Positions 7,715 through 15,008 of a stretch of DNA of 29,114 bases are shown here, in pieces. This DNA is from Casp-actino8 sp046082625. GTDB lineage: Bacteria; Actinomycetota; Acidimicrobiia; Acidimicrobiales; Ilumatobacteraceae. The notes under the pieces are model-generated. The model was not told the DNA's origin. It did no database searches and worked only from the letters and a program-made list of their open reading frames with translations. Each line of letters starts with the position of its first letter. Within the stretch, counting starts at the first letter, position 1. The DNA is taken from NCBI GenBank assembly GCA_046082625.1, contig JBJTYE010000120.1:1-29114 (forward strand). Direction: 5' to 3'. The position numbers and the translations under genes are program-made.

Positions 7715-9115
7715 TCAGCAGTAGCGAGCCTGCACCGCTTCCACCAGGCGATCGGCGACTTCGCGAGCTCGCTGTTCGGTGGATGCCTCGACCATCACTC
7801 GCACCAGCGGTTCGGTGCCACTGGCGCGCACCAGCACTCGACCGTCGTCTCCCAGCTCGGCGCGGGCTCGGTCGATGTCGTCGGCCAGATCCACGGCGGG
7901 ATCGAAGATCGAATCGATCCGGGACCCGCTCGGACGATCGAGGGAGACGTTGCGCAGGACTTGAGGGAAGGTCTCCATGACCCGTCCGGCCATGTCGGAG
8001 AAGAGTTCGCCGGACTCCGTTCGTCGATGGCGATACAGCCGTGCCAGCTCGATCGCCGCCAGCAGGCCGTCTCCGGTGGTGGCCAGATCGCGATGGATGA
8101 TGTGACCGCTCTGCTCACCCCAGAGCACGAAGCCGTGCAGGGTCATGGCATCGAGAACCGACCGGTCACCGACGGCCGTCGTCACCACTTCGATGTCGGC
8201 GGATTTCATGGCGCGATGGAAACCGAGATTGGACATCACCGTGACCACCACACCGTCCCCCAGCAGCTGCCCACGACCGCGTCGGTCGAGCGCCGACAAC
8301 GCGATGAGTCGGTCGCCGTCCACGACGCGTCCTCGCTCGTCGACGGCGATGAGACGATCGCCGTCGCCGTCGAATGCGAATCCGAGGTCAACGGAGAGTC
8401 CGCCGTCGTGGGAGGACAGATTGGCCACGAACTCGCACAACGCCTGCGGTGAGGTCGCCCCGCACCGCTCGTTGATGTTCGTCCCGTTCGGTGCAACGTT
8501 CATCGAAATGACTTCGGCCCCGAGTCGTTCCAGAAGGCGCGGCGCCACTTCGCTCATGGCGCCGTTGGCCGCGTCGACCACGATGCGCAATCCGGACAGT
8601 GGGGACTCGGGGTACGAGCCGGCGAGGCGATCCATGTAGAGAGCCGCCGCATCGGGACGTCGCAGGAGGGAGCCGGCCGATTCCCCAGATGCCGCGATAT
8701 TCGACGCCGGGTTTTTCGATGCTGCTACTTCGGTCTCGATCGCTCGTTGATCGTCATCGGAGACCTTGAGCCCGCCGGCGGCGAAGACTTTGACGCCGTT
8801 GTCCAGGTAGCCATTGTGCGACGCCGTCACCACGACCCCGGGCACGCCTTCCATGGCCGAGAGGGCGGCGACGGCCGGAGTGGGCAGCATGCCGAGGAGT
8901 TCGACCTCGACACCTTCGGCCGCCGCTCCGGCGGCGAAGGCCGCTTCCAGGATCGGGCCCGACAGTCGCGGATCGTGAGCGATGAGAAGGCGGTCAGGAT
9001 TCAGGACCCGGGCGACGGCGCGACCGAGGGCCAGGACGTATTCGGGAGTGATCTCGACGATGGCCCGACCGCGGACCCCGTCGGTACCGAATCGAGGCAG
9101 TGCGTGGTCCTGCAT
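7715..9115 (-). CDS. glmM: Phosphoglucosamine mutase
   Basis: GlmM converts glucosamine-6-phosphate to glucosamine-1-phosphate, the step after GlmS. The four alpha-D-phosphohexomutase signatures are all present: the phosphoserine loop VVTASHNGYLDNGVKVF (Ser99), the Mg loop FAFDGDGDR (247-254, three aspartates), the sugar loop GEQSGH (333-338) and the phosphate-binding loop RASGTEPLVR (430-439). The length of 466 residues is normal. ATG 9115 opens with MQDHALPRFGTDGVRG, the expected N-terminal motif, and lies 19 nt after rpsI, so the gene is probably co-transcribed with rplM-rpsI. A 62-nt gap separates it from glmS. Confidence 0.97.
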   Translation of the reverse strand: MQDHALPRFGTDGVRGRAIVEITPEYVLALGRAVARVLNPDRLLIAHDPRLSGPILEAAFAAGAAAEGVEVELLGMLPTPAVAALSAMEGVPGVVVTASHNGYLDNGVKVFAAGGLKVSDDDQRAIETEVAASKNPASNIAASGESAGSLLRRPDAAALYMDRLAGSYPESPLSGLRIVVDAANGAMSEVAPRLLERLGAEVISMNVAPNGTNINERCGATSPQALCEFVANLSSHDGGLSVDLGFAFDGDGDRLIAVDERGRVVDGDRLIALSALDRRGRGQLLGDGVVVTVMSNLGFHRAMKSADIEVVTTAVGDRSVLDAMTLHGFVLWGEQSGHIIHRDLATTGDGLLAAIELARLYRHRRTESGELFSDMAGRVMETFPQVLRNVSLDRPSGSRIDSIFDPAVDLADDIDRARAELGDDGRVLVRASGTEPLVRVMVEASTEQRAREVADRLVEAVQARYC

Positions 9116-9134
9116 GAACCGTCCGCGAGCGCGA

Positions 9135-9527
9135 TCAGCGCTTCGTGTACTGCGGAGCCTTTCGAGCCTTCTTCAGACCGTACTTCTTGCTCTCCTTGCG
9201 GCGGGCGTCACGAGTCAGGAGACCGGCCTTCTTGAGCATCGGACGCGCCTCAGGATCCAGTTCGACGAGCGAACGGGCCAGACCCATGCGCATGGCTCCC
9301 GACTGTCCGGTCACTCCCCCGCCGAGAATGGTGGCGTCCACGTCGTACTGCTCGAGAGTGTTGGTCACGCGCAAGGCCTCGACCGCCGAGTTCCGCTGCG
9401 TCGCGGTCGAGAAGTACTGCTCGATGGGCTTGCCGTTGACGGTGACCTTGCCGGTTCCGGGGCGGACCCGAACGCGAGCGACGGCTTCCTTGCGGCGGCC
9501 GGTGGTCTGAGTGAGGGGCTTCGACAT
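9135..9527 (-). CDS. rpsI: 30S ribosomal protein S9
   Basis: The 130-residue protein has the S9 features TTGRRKEAVARVRVRPGTG (8-26), GGGVTGQSGAMRMGLARSL and the basic C-terminal tail KKARKAPQYTKR. In this family the terminal arginine reaches the ribosomal P site. The ATG start lies 31 nt after rplM, the usual partner. No terminator is evident before glmM. Confidence 0.98.
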   Translation of the reverse strand: MSKPLTQTTGRRKEAVARVRVRPGTGKVTVNGKPIEQYFSTATQRNSAVEALRVTNTLEQYDVDATILGGGVTGQSGAMRMGLARSLVELDPEARPMLKKAGLLTRDARRKESKKYGLKKARKAPQYTKR

Positions 9528-9558
9528 GGGAGATCCTTACCTGATTCGTACCGACGGC

Positions 9559-10005
9559 TCAGCGAGCCCGGGCTTGTTCGACGACGCGCACCACGGGATT
9601 CTGCGCACCATGGGGATGCTCCGGACCGGCGTACACCTTCAACTTCTTGATCATCTGACGTCCGAGCGAACCCTTGGGCAACATGCCGCGCACCGAACCG
9701 CGAATGGCTTCGTCGGGACGACGAGACAAGAGGCTGGCGAAGGTTTCGCTCTTGAGACCCCCCGGATACCCCGAGAAATTGTGGATCAGGCGGGTGTTGG
9801 CCTTGCCGGAGGTCAGGACGACCTTGTCGGCGTTGATGACGATGACGTGATCGCCGGAGTCCAGGTGAGGAGCGAAGGTCGGCTTGTGCTTGCCGCGCAG
9901 CAGGCGGGCGATCTCGGTGCACAGGCGACCCAGCACCATGCCCTCGGCATCCACGACGTGCCAGGTGCGACTGATCTCACTGGCCTTGGGCGAATACGTG
10001 GTCAT
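9559..10005 (-). CDS. rplM: 50S ribosomal protein L13
   Basis: The 148-residue protein shows the L13 pattern: TWHVVDAEGMVLGRL near the N-terminus, GKHKPTFAPHLDSGDHVIVIN in the centre and VRGMLPKGSLGRQMIKKLKVY followed by GPEHPH near the C-terminus. L13 is an early assembly protein of the large subunit. It is the first gene of the rplM-rpsI pair. The 93-nt gap after truA and a purine-rich AAAGAAG ahead of the ATG suggest it may start its own transcript, but I found no convincing promoter. Confidence 0.98.
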   Translation of the reverse strand: MTTYSPKASEISRTWHVVDAEGMVLGRLCTEIARLLRGKHKPTFAPHLDSGDHVIVINADKVVLTSGKANTRLIHNFSGYPGGLKSETFASLLSRRPDEAIRGSVRGMLPKGSLGRQMIKKLKVYAGPEHPHGAQNPVVRVVEQARAR

Positions 10006-10098
10006 TGACTACTTCTTTCAGAACTTCCGCTGGTCCGACGACCCGCAGGGGACTGGAAAATGATACGGGCATCCAGGGGAAAACGACCGGGGTGGATC

Positions 10099-10905
10099 TC
10101 AATTTCCGGCCTGGTCGGGACCGTATCCGACCTCCCAGAGGGTCAACCCCTGGGGAGGGGCCACCGGTCCGGCCTCGGCCCGATCCCGGGCGGCGAGGAT
10201 CCCGGTGATCCGGCCCGGGGCCGACTTCCCCAGCCCCACGTCCACCAGGGTGCCCACGATGGAGCGAACCATCTGATGGCAGAAGGCCTGAGCCCGGATG
10301 TCGAACACCAGGAGTCGCTGGTCCCGGGTGCTGATGGTCTGCGACCACTGGGCGATCAGGACCCGACGGCGCAGGGAGACGGGTTCCGATCCGTCGTCGT
10401 GGGGCGGACGGCGGCAGAACGACGAGAAATCGTGCTCTCCGATGAAGGGATCGCATCCCAGTCGCATGAGCGAGAGGTCCAAGGGATCGGCCACGTGCCA
10501 GGAGGTCGGAGCCAGGAACGGATCCGGCACCTCTTCGTTCAGGATCACGTAGCGGTAATGGCGCCAACGCGCCGAGAATCGGGCATCGAAGGCCGAGTCG
10601 GTCCAGCTCGCGGCGCGCACCACGATGCCGGGCGCACACATCTTGGTCAGCCGGCGCGGCAGATTCTCGATGTCGATGTCGGACGGAAGGTCGCAACTCA
10701 CCACCTGACCCCAGGCGTGCACTCCGGCATCGGTTCGTCCCGCACCGGTGACGTTTACGTCCTTCCGGGCGATGCGACCGAGGGCTTCGCGCAGGGTTCC
10801 GGCCACCGTCCTCACATCGCGATTCTCGGCGAAGCCGTGGAAGTGCGATCCGTCGTAGGCCAGCAACAGACGAGCCCGCCTCACGGCGGGCTCGGTGGTC
10901 GTCAT
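10099..10905 (-). CDS. truA: tRNA pseudouridine(38-40) synthase
   Basis: TruA isomerises uridines 38-40 in the anticodon stem-loop of many tRNAs. The catalytic Asp59 lies in GAGRTDAGVHAWGQV. Other signatures are LLLAYDGSHFHGFA (13-26), FDARFSARWRHYRY and FCHQMVRSIVGTLVDVG near the C-terminus. The length of 268 residues is normal. The ATG adds about ten residues before the conserved core, and no good Shine-Dalgarno precedes it. A GTG at codon 8 is an alternative start. A 9-bp hairpin covers codons 5-11. Placement after rplQ is typical for actinobacteria. Confidence 0.95.
   Translation of the reverse strand: MTTTEPAVRRARLLLAYDGSHFHGFAENRDVRTVAGTLREALGRIARKDVNVTGAGRTDAGVHAWGQVVSCDLPSDIDIENLPRRLTKMCAPGIVVRAASWTDSAFDARFSARWRHYRYVILNEEVPDPFLAPTSWHVADPLDLSLMRLGCDPFIGEHDFSSFCRRPPHDDGSEPVSLRRRVLIAQWSQTISTRDQRLLVFDIRAQAFCHQMVRSIVGTLVDVGLGKSAPGRITGILAARDRAEAGPVAPPQGLTLWEVGYGPDQAGN
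10872..10893 (-). repeat. Perfect 9-bp hairpin with GTGA tetraloop inside the 5' end of truA
   Basis: On the coding strand GAGCCCGCC is followed by GTGA and the exact complement GGCGGGCTC. The loop fits the stable GNRA class. It begins 13 bases into truA and could limit ribosome access. There is no T-run after it, so it is not a classical intrinsic terminator. Confidence 0.5.
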
Positions 10906-10920
10906 GATGCGGTCATTTCA

Positions 10921-10935
10921 CGGTGTCGAGCACCG
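10921..10935 (-). repeat. Small inverted repeat between rplQ and truA
   Basis: On the coding strand CGGTG and CACCG form a 5-bp stem with a 5-base loop in the 41-nt gap after the rplQ stop. There is no T-run. It may be a processing or weak pausing site, or chance in GC-rich DNA. Confidence 0.2.
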
Positions 10936-10946
10936 AACTCGTCACC

Positions 10947-11318
10947 TCAGACGAGTTCGACTCGGGCCATCGGGGCATTGTCGCCGTGACGCGGTCCCAA
11001 CTTCAGGATGCGCAGGTAGCCGCCGTTGCGATCGGCGTACCGGGGAGCGACGTCGGTGACCAACTTGTGGGTCATCTCCTTGTCGCCCAGGTAACCCTGG
11101 ATCTGACGGATGCGATGGATGCTGGCCGCATCGCCGTCATTGGCCTTCTTGGCCTTGGTGATCAGCTTCTCGGCGATGGGCCGGAGTGCCTTGGCCTTGG
11201 CCTCGGTGGTCTCGATGGCTTCGGCGGCGATCAACGACGCGGTCAGGTTGGCCATCATCAACTTCTGGTGCTGGGAACTTCCCCCGAAGTTCCTCGCTCG
11301 GCGGGGCTTTGCAGGCAT
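10947..11318 (-). CDS. rplQ: 50S ribosomal protein L17
   Basis: L17 (123 residues) lines the polypeptide exit side of the large subunit. The bacterial N-terminal signature is clear in somewhat altered form (RARNFGGSSQHQKLMMANLTASL, where the usual text is LGR-SSxHRxALLRNLxTxLxxH). It continues with ITKAKKAND and ends KLGPRHGDNAPMARVELV. It is the last ribosomal gene of the alpha cluster, 35 nt after rpoA. Confidence 0.97.
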   Translation of the reverse strand: MPAKPRRARNFGGSSQHQKLMMANLTASLIAAEAIETTEAKAKALRPIAEKLITKAKKANDGDAASIHRIRQIQGYLGDKEMTHKLVTDVAPRYADRNGGYLRILKLGPRHGDNAPMARVELV

Positions 11319-11353
11319 TGTCGTTCTACTTTCGCTTCAGTTGTCGGTCGGGC

Positions 11354-12286
11354 TCACCCGCGCAGGGACAATCCCCGCTCGTCGAGCTTCTGCTTGACCT
11401 CGTCCAGGCTCTTCTGCCCGAAGTTGGTGATGTTCAGCAAGTCGTCCTCGGTCTTGCTGAGCAATTCTCCGATGGTGTTGACCTGGGCTCGCTTCAAGCA
11501 GTTGCGGGGACGTTCGGACAGATCGAGATCCTCGATGGCGATGTCCAGATCCGGACTGGCGGCTCCGGCCTGGATGACTTCACCGAGTTCGAGACCCTTG
11601 GGCTCCTCGGAGAGGTTGGCGATCAGGTCGACCAGCGAGCGCAGGGTGGCGCCGGCCGAGGCCAGGGCTTCGCGCGGTGACAACGTGCCGTCGGTCTCGA
11701 TGTCGAGCACCAGCTTGTCGTAGTTGGTCGACTGCTCCACGCGAGTCGGCTGCACGTCGAACATGACCCGGCGAACCGGAGTGAAGATGGCGTCGATCGG
11801 GATCACACCGATGGTGCGGGATCCGGAGTCGCGGTCGCTGGTGAGGTAGCCGCGACCCTGACCCACTGTCAGATCGACGGCCAGACGGCCCTTGGCGTTC
11901 ACCGTGGCGATGACCAGATCCTTGTTGAGGATCTCGACATCGGCCGGGCACTGGATGTCTCCAGCAGTGATCACTGCCGGTCCCCGAACGTCGACGCGGA
12001 TGGTCACCAACTCTTCCGATGTGGAGCGGAGCACGATGTCCTTCAGATTCAAGATGATGTCGGTCACGTCCTCGGATACGCCGGGGATGGTGTCGAACTC
12101 GTGGAGCGCTTCGTCGAAACGCACCGTGGTGATGGCTGCACCCGGAATGGCCGAGAGCAACACACGTCGCAGTGAGTTGCCGATGGTGTGGCCGAATCCC
12201 GGCTCGAGAGGTCCGATGGCGAAACTCTGGCGATTGCCGGACTCTTCGCCGACGGCTTCAACTGTGGGGCGCTGGATGACGAGCAT
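11354..12286 (-). CDS. rpoA: DNA-directed RNA polymerase subunit alpha
   Basis: RpoA nucleates assembly of core RNA polymerase. The N-terminal dimerisation domain (about 1-225) includes GPLEPGFGHTIGNSLRRVLL, which carries the conserved NSLRR helix. The C-terminal domain (about 245-310) includes LDLSERPRNCLKRAQVNTIG and the helix-hairpin-helix NFGQKSLDEVKQKL, which contact UP elements and activators. The length of 310 residues is short for the family (often 315-350) but both domains are complete. It sits between rpsD and rplQ as usual. Confidence 0.98.
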   Translation of the reverse strand: MLVIQRPTVEAVGEESGNRQSFAIGPLEPGFGHTIGNSLRRVLLSAIPGAAITTVRFDEALHEFDTIPGVSEDVTDIILNLKDIVLRSTSEELVTIRVDVRGPAVITAGDIQCPADVEILNKDLVIATVNAKGRLAVDLTVGQGRGYLTSDRDSGSRTIGVIPIDAIFTPVRRVMFDVQPTRVEQSTNYDKLVLDIETDGTLSPREALASAGATLRSLVDLIANLSEEPKGLELGEVIQAGAASPDLDIAIEDLDLSERPRNCLKRAQVNTIGELLSKTEDDLLNITNFGQKSLDEVKQKLDERGLSLRG

Positions 12287-12317
12287 GTTTCACTTCCGTT
12301 CCTCGGAGGGGATGGGA

Positions 12318-12935
12318 TTACTTCGAGTAGAGCTCGACGATGAGCTGTTCGCGAACCGGGACGTCGATGTGCTCGCGGGCCGGTTCGGTGCGAACCGTCA
12401 CCTGCTTGCCACCATCGCCGGACTCGAGCCAGCCAACGACCGAGCGGTCGAGAGTGTCGATGTTGTGCTGGATGACGATCATGTTCTGGGCCTTGGTCGA
12501 CAACGACACCACGTCGCCCTTCTTCACCCGGGCACTCGGGATGTTGACCCGCTTACCATTGACCTGGATCAGACCGTGGCTCACGAACTGCCGGGCCTGC
12601 GGACGGGTGCTGGCGAAGCCGGCGCGGTAGATCACGTTGTCGAGACGCAGTTCGAGCAGCCGCAACAGGTTCTCACCCGTCGGACCGGCGAGGCGGTTGG
12701 CCTCTTCGTAGGTCTTGCGGAACTGACGCTCGAGAACTCCGTAGATGTACTTGGCCTTCTGCTTCTCCTGGAGCTGGGCCAAGTACTCGCTACCGGCGGA
12801 CCGACGACGGGTGCGGCCGTGCTGTCCCGGAGGGAAAGGCCGACGCTCGAGAGCCTTGCGACCCTTTTCGTTGTCGAAGATGTTGGTGTTGAGGCGACGC
12901 GACAGGCGAACCTTGGGACCGGTGTAGCGAGCCAT
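12318..12935 (-). CDS. rpsD: 30S ribosomal protein S4
   Basis: S4 (205 residues) starts small-subunit assembly on the 5' domain of 16S rRNA. The N-terminal part (MARYTGPKVRLSRRL) has no cysteines, so this is the zinc-free form. The S4 RNA-binding domain (about 90-155) contains ENLLRLLELRLDNVIYRAGF, TRPQARQFVSHGLIQVNGK and SARVKKGDVVSL. In several bacteria S4 regulates this operon, but no leader pseudoknot could be identified by eye. It lies 2 nt after rpsK. Confidence 0.98.
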   Translation of the reverse strand: MARYTGPKVRLSRRLNTNIFDNEKGRKALERRPFPPGQHGRTRRRSAGSEYLAQLQEKQKAKYIYGVLERQFRKTYEEANRLAGPTGENLLRLLELRLDNVIYRAGFASTRPQARQFVSHGLIQVNGKRVNIPSARVKKGDVVSLSTKAQNMIVIQHNIDTLDRSVVGWLESGDGGKQVTVRTEPAREHIDVPVREQLIVELYSK

Positions 12936-12937
12936 CT

Positions 12938-13336
12938 CTAGTTCCTCTTCCGCTTCGGCATCTTGCAGCCGTTGTGGGGAATCGGGGTGACGTCCTTGAT
13001 GCCCGTCACCTCGATACCGGTGTTTTGCAACGAACGGATGGCGGTGTCACGGCCGGATCCGGGACCCTTGGCGTGCACTTCGACTCGACGCATACCCTGC
13101 TCGAACGCCGAGCGGGCGGCCTTCTCGGCGGCCATCTGGGCGGCGAACGGCGTGCTCTTGCGGGATCCCTTGAATCCCACTCCGCCACCGGAGGCCCACG
13201 AGAGCACGTTGCCCTCGGTGTCGGTGATGCTGACGATGGTGTTGTTGAACGAGCACTTGATGTGGCACACACCAACGCTGACGTTCTTGCGCTCGCGCTT
13301 GCGAGGGCGGCGTCCTCCCGGCTTCGGCTTGGCCAT
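12938..13336 (-). CDS. rpsK: 30S ribosomal protein S11
   Basis: The 132-residue protein shows the S11 core: VGVCHIKCSFNNTIVSITD, SWASGGGVGFKGSRKSTPFA, KGPGSGRDTAIRSLQ and the C-terminal DVTPIPHNGCKMPKRKRN. S11 forms the platform of the small subunit near the E site. It lies 2 nt after rpsM and 2 nt before rpsD, so translation is probably coupled. Confidence 0.98.
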   Translation of the reverse strand: MAKPKPGGRRPRKRERKNVSVGVCHIKCSFNNTIVSITDTEGNVLSWASGGGVGFKGSRKSTPFAAQMAAEKAARSAFEQGMRRVEVHAKGPGSGRDTAIRSLQNTGIEVTGIKDVTPIPHNGCKMPKRKRN

Positions 13337-13338
13337 GG

Positions 13339-13719
13339 CTACTTCCTCACTGCCTTCTTCTTGTTGGCGACGGTCTTCTTCGGTCCCTTACGGGTGCGCG
13401 CGTTGGTATGGGTCCGCTGACCGCGAACCGGGAGGCCCTTGCGGTGCCGGACCCCCTGGAGACAGCCGATCTCGATCTTGCGCTTGATGTCGGTCTGCAC
13501 TTCGCGGCGCAAGTCGCCTTCGACGGTGAGGTTCTGATCCACCCATCCACGAAGTCGATTGACTTCTTCGTCGGTGAGATCGCGCACACGCGTATTGGGG
13601 TCGATTCCCAATTCGCCGCACATCTTCTGGGCGGTGGGCTTACCCACGCCGAAGATATAGGTGAGCGAGATCTCCAACCGCTTCTCGCGGGGGATGTCGA
13701 CTCCAGAGATACGGGCCAT
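13339..13719 (-). CDS. rpsM: 30S ribosomal protein S13
   Basis: S13 (126 residues) sits in the head of the 30S subunit and bridges to the large subunit and P-site tRNA. MARISGVDIPREKRLEISLT and YIFGVGKPTAQKMC carry the N-terminal helix-two-turn-helix. RHRKGLPVRGQRTHTNARTR is the hallmark near the C-terminus, followed by a Lys-rich tail. It lies 18 nt after rpmJ. Confidence 0.98.
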   Translation of the reverse strand: MARISGVDIPREKRLEISLTYIFGVGKPTAQKMCGELGIDPNTRVRDLTDEEVNRLRGWVDQNLTVEGDLRREVQTDIKRKIEIGCLQGVRHRKGLPVRGQRTHTNARTRKGPKKTVANKKKAVRK

Positions 13720-13737
13720 GCTCTTTCCTTCTTCTCG

Positions 13738-13851
13738 TCAGCCTTGACGCTGCTTGTGGCGCGGGTTCTCGCAGATGACCATGACCCGACCGTGACGCCG
13801 GATCACCTTGCACTTCTCGCAGATTTTCTTGACACTGGGTTTGACCTTCAT
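13738..13851 (-). CDS. rpmJ: 50S ribosomal protein L36, zinc-binding form
   Basis: This small 37-residue gene begins MKVKPSVKKICEKCKVIRRH. Cys11, Cys14, Cys27 and His32 form the CCCH zinc site of the C+ paralogue of L36. It is the smallest large-subunit protein and sits near the base of the stalk. The infA-rpmJ-rpsM order is conserved across bacteria. Zinc-independent copies, when a genome has them, lie elsewhere. Confidence 0.97.
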   Translation of the reverse strand: MKVKPSVKKICEKCKVIRRHGRVMVICENPRHKQRQG

Positions 13852-13903
13852 GGTCGTCTCACTTCTCGATCGATTCGATGACTGCTGGCAACTCGACGTG
13901 TGA

Positions 13904-14128
13904 CTACTTGTAGCGGTAGGTGATGCGACCTCGGGTGAGGTCGTAAGGAGTCAATTCCACCTGCACCTTGTCCCCGGGGAGGATGCGGATGTAATTCATG
14001 CGCATCTTTCCGGAGATGTGAGCCAGGACCTTGTGGCCGTTCTCGAGTTCCACCCGAAACATGGCGTTCGGCAGGGATTCCAGAATCGTGCCTTCGAGGA
14101 GAATGGCATCATCTTTGGGCTTGGACAG
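13904..14128 (-). CDS. infA: Translation initiation factor IF-1, probable CTG start
   Basis: IF-1 is a single OB-fold protein that blocks the A site during initiation. The core KDDAILLEGTILESLPNAMF, then HISGKMRMNYIRILPGDKV and DLTRGRITYRYK, is fully typical. With the CTG at 14128 the protein has 74 residues (SKPKDDA follows the first residue), the normal IF-1 length, and an AAGGAG sits exactly 6 nt upstream. The next in-frame ATG, at 14161, would give 85 residues with eleven that do not resemble the family and only a weak ribosome binding site. I therefore prefer CTG; the ATG form cannot be excluded. The gene follows adk with no map gene between. Confidence 0.9.
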   Translation of the reverse strand: MSKPKDDAILLEGTILESLPNAMFRVELENGHKVLAHISGKMRMNYIRILPGDKVQVELTPYDLTRGRITYRYK

Positions 14129-14134
14129 AACTGA

Positions 14135-14140
14135 CTCCTT
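14135..14140 (-). promoter_or_regulatory. Ribosome binding site deciding the infA start
   Basis: AAGGAG lies 6 nt ahead of the CTG codon. It would fall inside the coding region if translation began at the upstream ATG (14161). Its strength and spacing are the main argument for CTG initiation. Confidence 0.55.
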
Positions 14141-14190
14141 CGGGCGGACGAACGTGGACATCTGCGACGAATCCGACGACGCGGGCAGAC

Positions 14191-14204
14191 CGGCTCGAGA
14201 GCCG
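14191..14204 (-). repeat. Inverted repeat upstream of infA
   Basis: CGGCTC and GAGCCG form a perfect 14-bp palindrome-like element (6+6 around 2 bases, or a 5-bp stem with a 4-base loop). It lies just downstream of the TAGCAT hexamer and could be part of the infA leader or an operator. Confidence 0.3.
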
Positions 14205-14211
14205 AGGGACC

Positions 14212-14217
14212 ATGCTA
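14212..14217 (-). promoter_or_regulatory. Candidate -10 element upstream of infA
   Basis: TAGCAT fits TANNNT and lies about 84 nt ahead of the proposed CTG start, inside the long adk-infA gap. There is no recognisable -35 at the right distance. An alpha-cluster promoter at this place is plausible because the gap is unusually long for this operon. Confidence 0.25.
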
Positions 14218-14226
14218 CCGGCCTCT

Positions 14227-14257
14227 TTTCCAGGCCCCACGGGGCCCTTCAGGGAAA
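14227..14257 (-). repeat. Nested GC-rich hairpin between adk and infA
   Basis: An inner stem of five pairs (GGCCC/GGGCC, 4-base loop, 14233-14246) is enclosed by a TTTCC/GGAAA pair at the outer ends. The 3' side is purine-rich with four A bases, not T, so an intrinsic terminator on the coding strand is not supported. It could be a transcript-processing or regulatory structure after adk. Confidence 0.35.
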
Positions 14258-14302
14258 CTTCTGGCCACTCCCACGGGGTGCCGAGGACGACCGGACGAGG
14301 AG

Positions 14303-14968
14303 TCACTGGCCCTCCCGGGCCAGATCGATCGCCGACCGGAGGTTGGCGAAGACCTGGTCGGGCGCCGACGAGCCGTCGATGACCACCAACCGGCCCTGGT
14401 TCCCGTAGTAGTCCCGAAGGGGCGCGGTCTGGGACTCGTAGAGCTCGAGGCGGCGATTCACGCTCTCGGCCGTGTCGTCGCCCCGCTGGACCACGTCTCC
14501 CCCGCAGGCGTCGCAGATCCATGGCTGGCGGTCCCGACCGGAGGCCACGTAGTTGGTCCCGCAGTCCCGGCACACCCGGCGAGAGGAGATCCGCTCGATC
14601 ACCAACTCCCGGGGCACGTCCAATTCGATCACCGCATGGATCGGCCGGTCTCCGGCCAGACGATCGAGTGCCTCGGCCTGGGCCACGGTGCGCGGGAAGC
14701 CGTCGAGGATGTATCCACGGGTGCGGGCGTCGTCCTGCCCCAGACGCTGGCGAATGATCTCGATCATGATCTCGTCGCTGACGAGACTGCCGTTCTCGAT
14801 CACCTGTTTGGCGGCCCGGCCCAGCTCCGAGCCCTCTCGTACGGCGGCGCGCAAGATCTCCCCCGTGGAAATGTGAGGGACGACATAGTGACGCGAGATG
14901 CGCTGGCACTGCGTGCCCTTTCCAGCGCCCTGGCGACCCATGATGATCAGTCGAACGCCTGATGCCAT
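14303..14968 (-). CDS. adk: Adenylate kinase, zinc-binding LID
   Basis: Adk balances AMP, ADP and ATP. The P-loop is GRQGAGKGTQ (11-20; the usual GxPGAGKGT has Arg-Gln here). The AMP-binding part includes ISTGEILRAAV and GYILDGFPRT. The LID (about 125-165) has four cysteines, Cys133, Cys136, Cys152 and Cys155, in two CxxC pairs that would hold zinc. The length of 221 residues is the long LID type. The start ATG lies 38 nt after secY. Downstream, the map gene common in this place in actinobacteria is absent. Confidence 0.97.
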   Translation of the reverse strand: MASGVRLIIMGRQGAGKGTQCQRISRHYVVPHISTGEILRAAVREGSELGRAAKQVIENGSLVSDEIMIEIIRQRLGQDDARTRGYILDGFPRTVAQAEALDRLAGDRPIHAVIELDVPRELVIERISSRRVCRDCGTNYVASGRDRQPWICDACGGDVVQRGDDTAESVNRRLELYESQTAPLRDYYGNQGRLVVIDGSSAPDQVFANLRSAIDLAREGQ

Positions 14969-14991
14969 GGTTTACTTCCGGTGTCGCCACC

Positions 14992-15008
14992 GACGCCAGG
15001 TCGGCGTC
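14992..15008 (-). repeat. Short hairpin at the secY-adk junction
   Basis: GACGCC and GGCGTC form a 6-bp stem with a 5-base loop. The stem begins within the secY stop codon and ends 23 nt before the adk ATG. Without a T-run it is more likely a processing or stability element than a terminator. Confidence 0.3.

Noticed and set aside
5148..7724. Plus-strand open frame of 858 codons antisense to glmS
   Set aside because: It mirrors the codon structure of a real minus-strand gene, its translation is His/Gly/Asp-rich without recognisable domains, and such long antisense frames occur throughout this GC-rich window (for example 14962-16848 and 20688-22622).
10006..10098. Promoter for rplM in the truA-rplM gap (TATCAT on the minus strand)
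   Set aside because: The hexamer is reasonable, but no -35 was found at proper spacing, so it stays a guess.
10872..10893. Hairpin at the truA start as the terminator of the alpha operon
   Set aside because: It lies inside coding sequence and is followed by no T-run.
14129..14161. Upstream ATG as the infA start
   Set aside because: It gives eleven extra residues unlike IF-1 and lacks a good ribosome binding site, while the CTG has an ideal one. It is kept as an alternative only.
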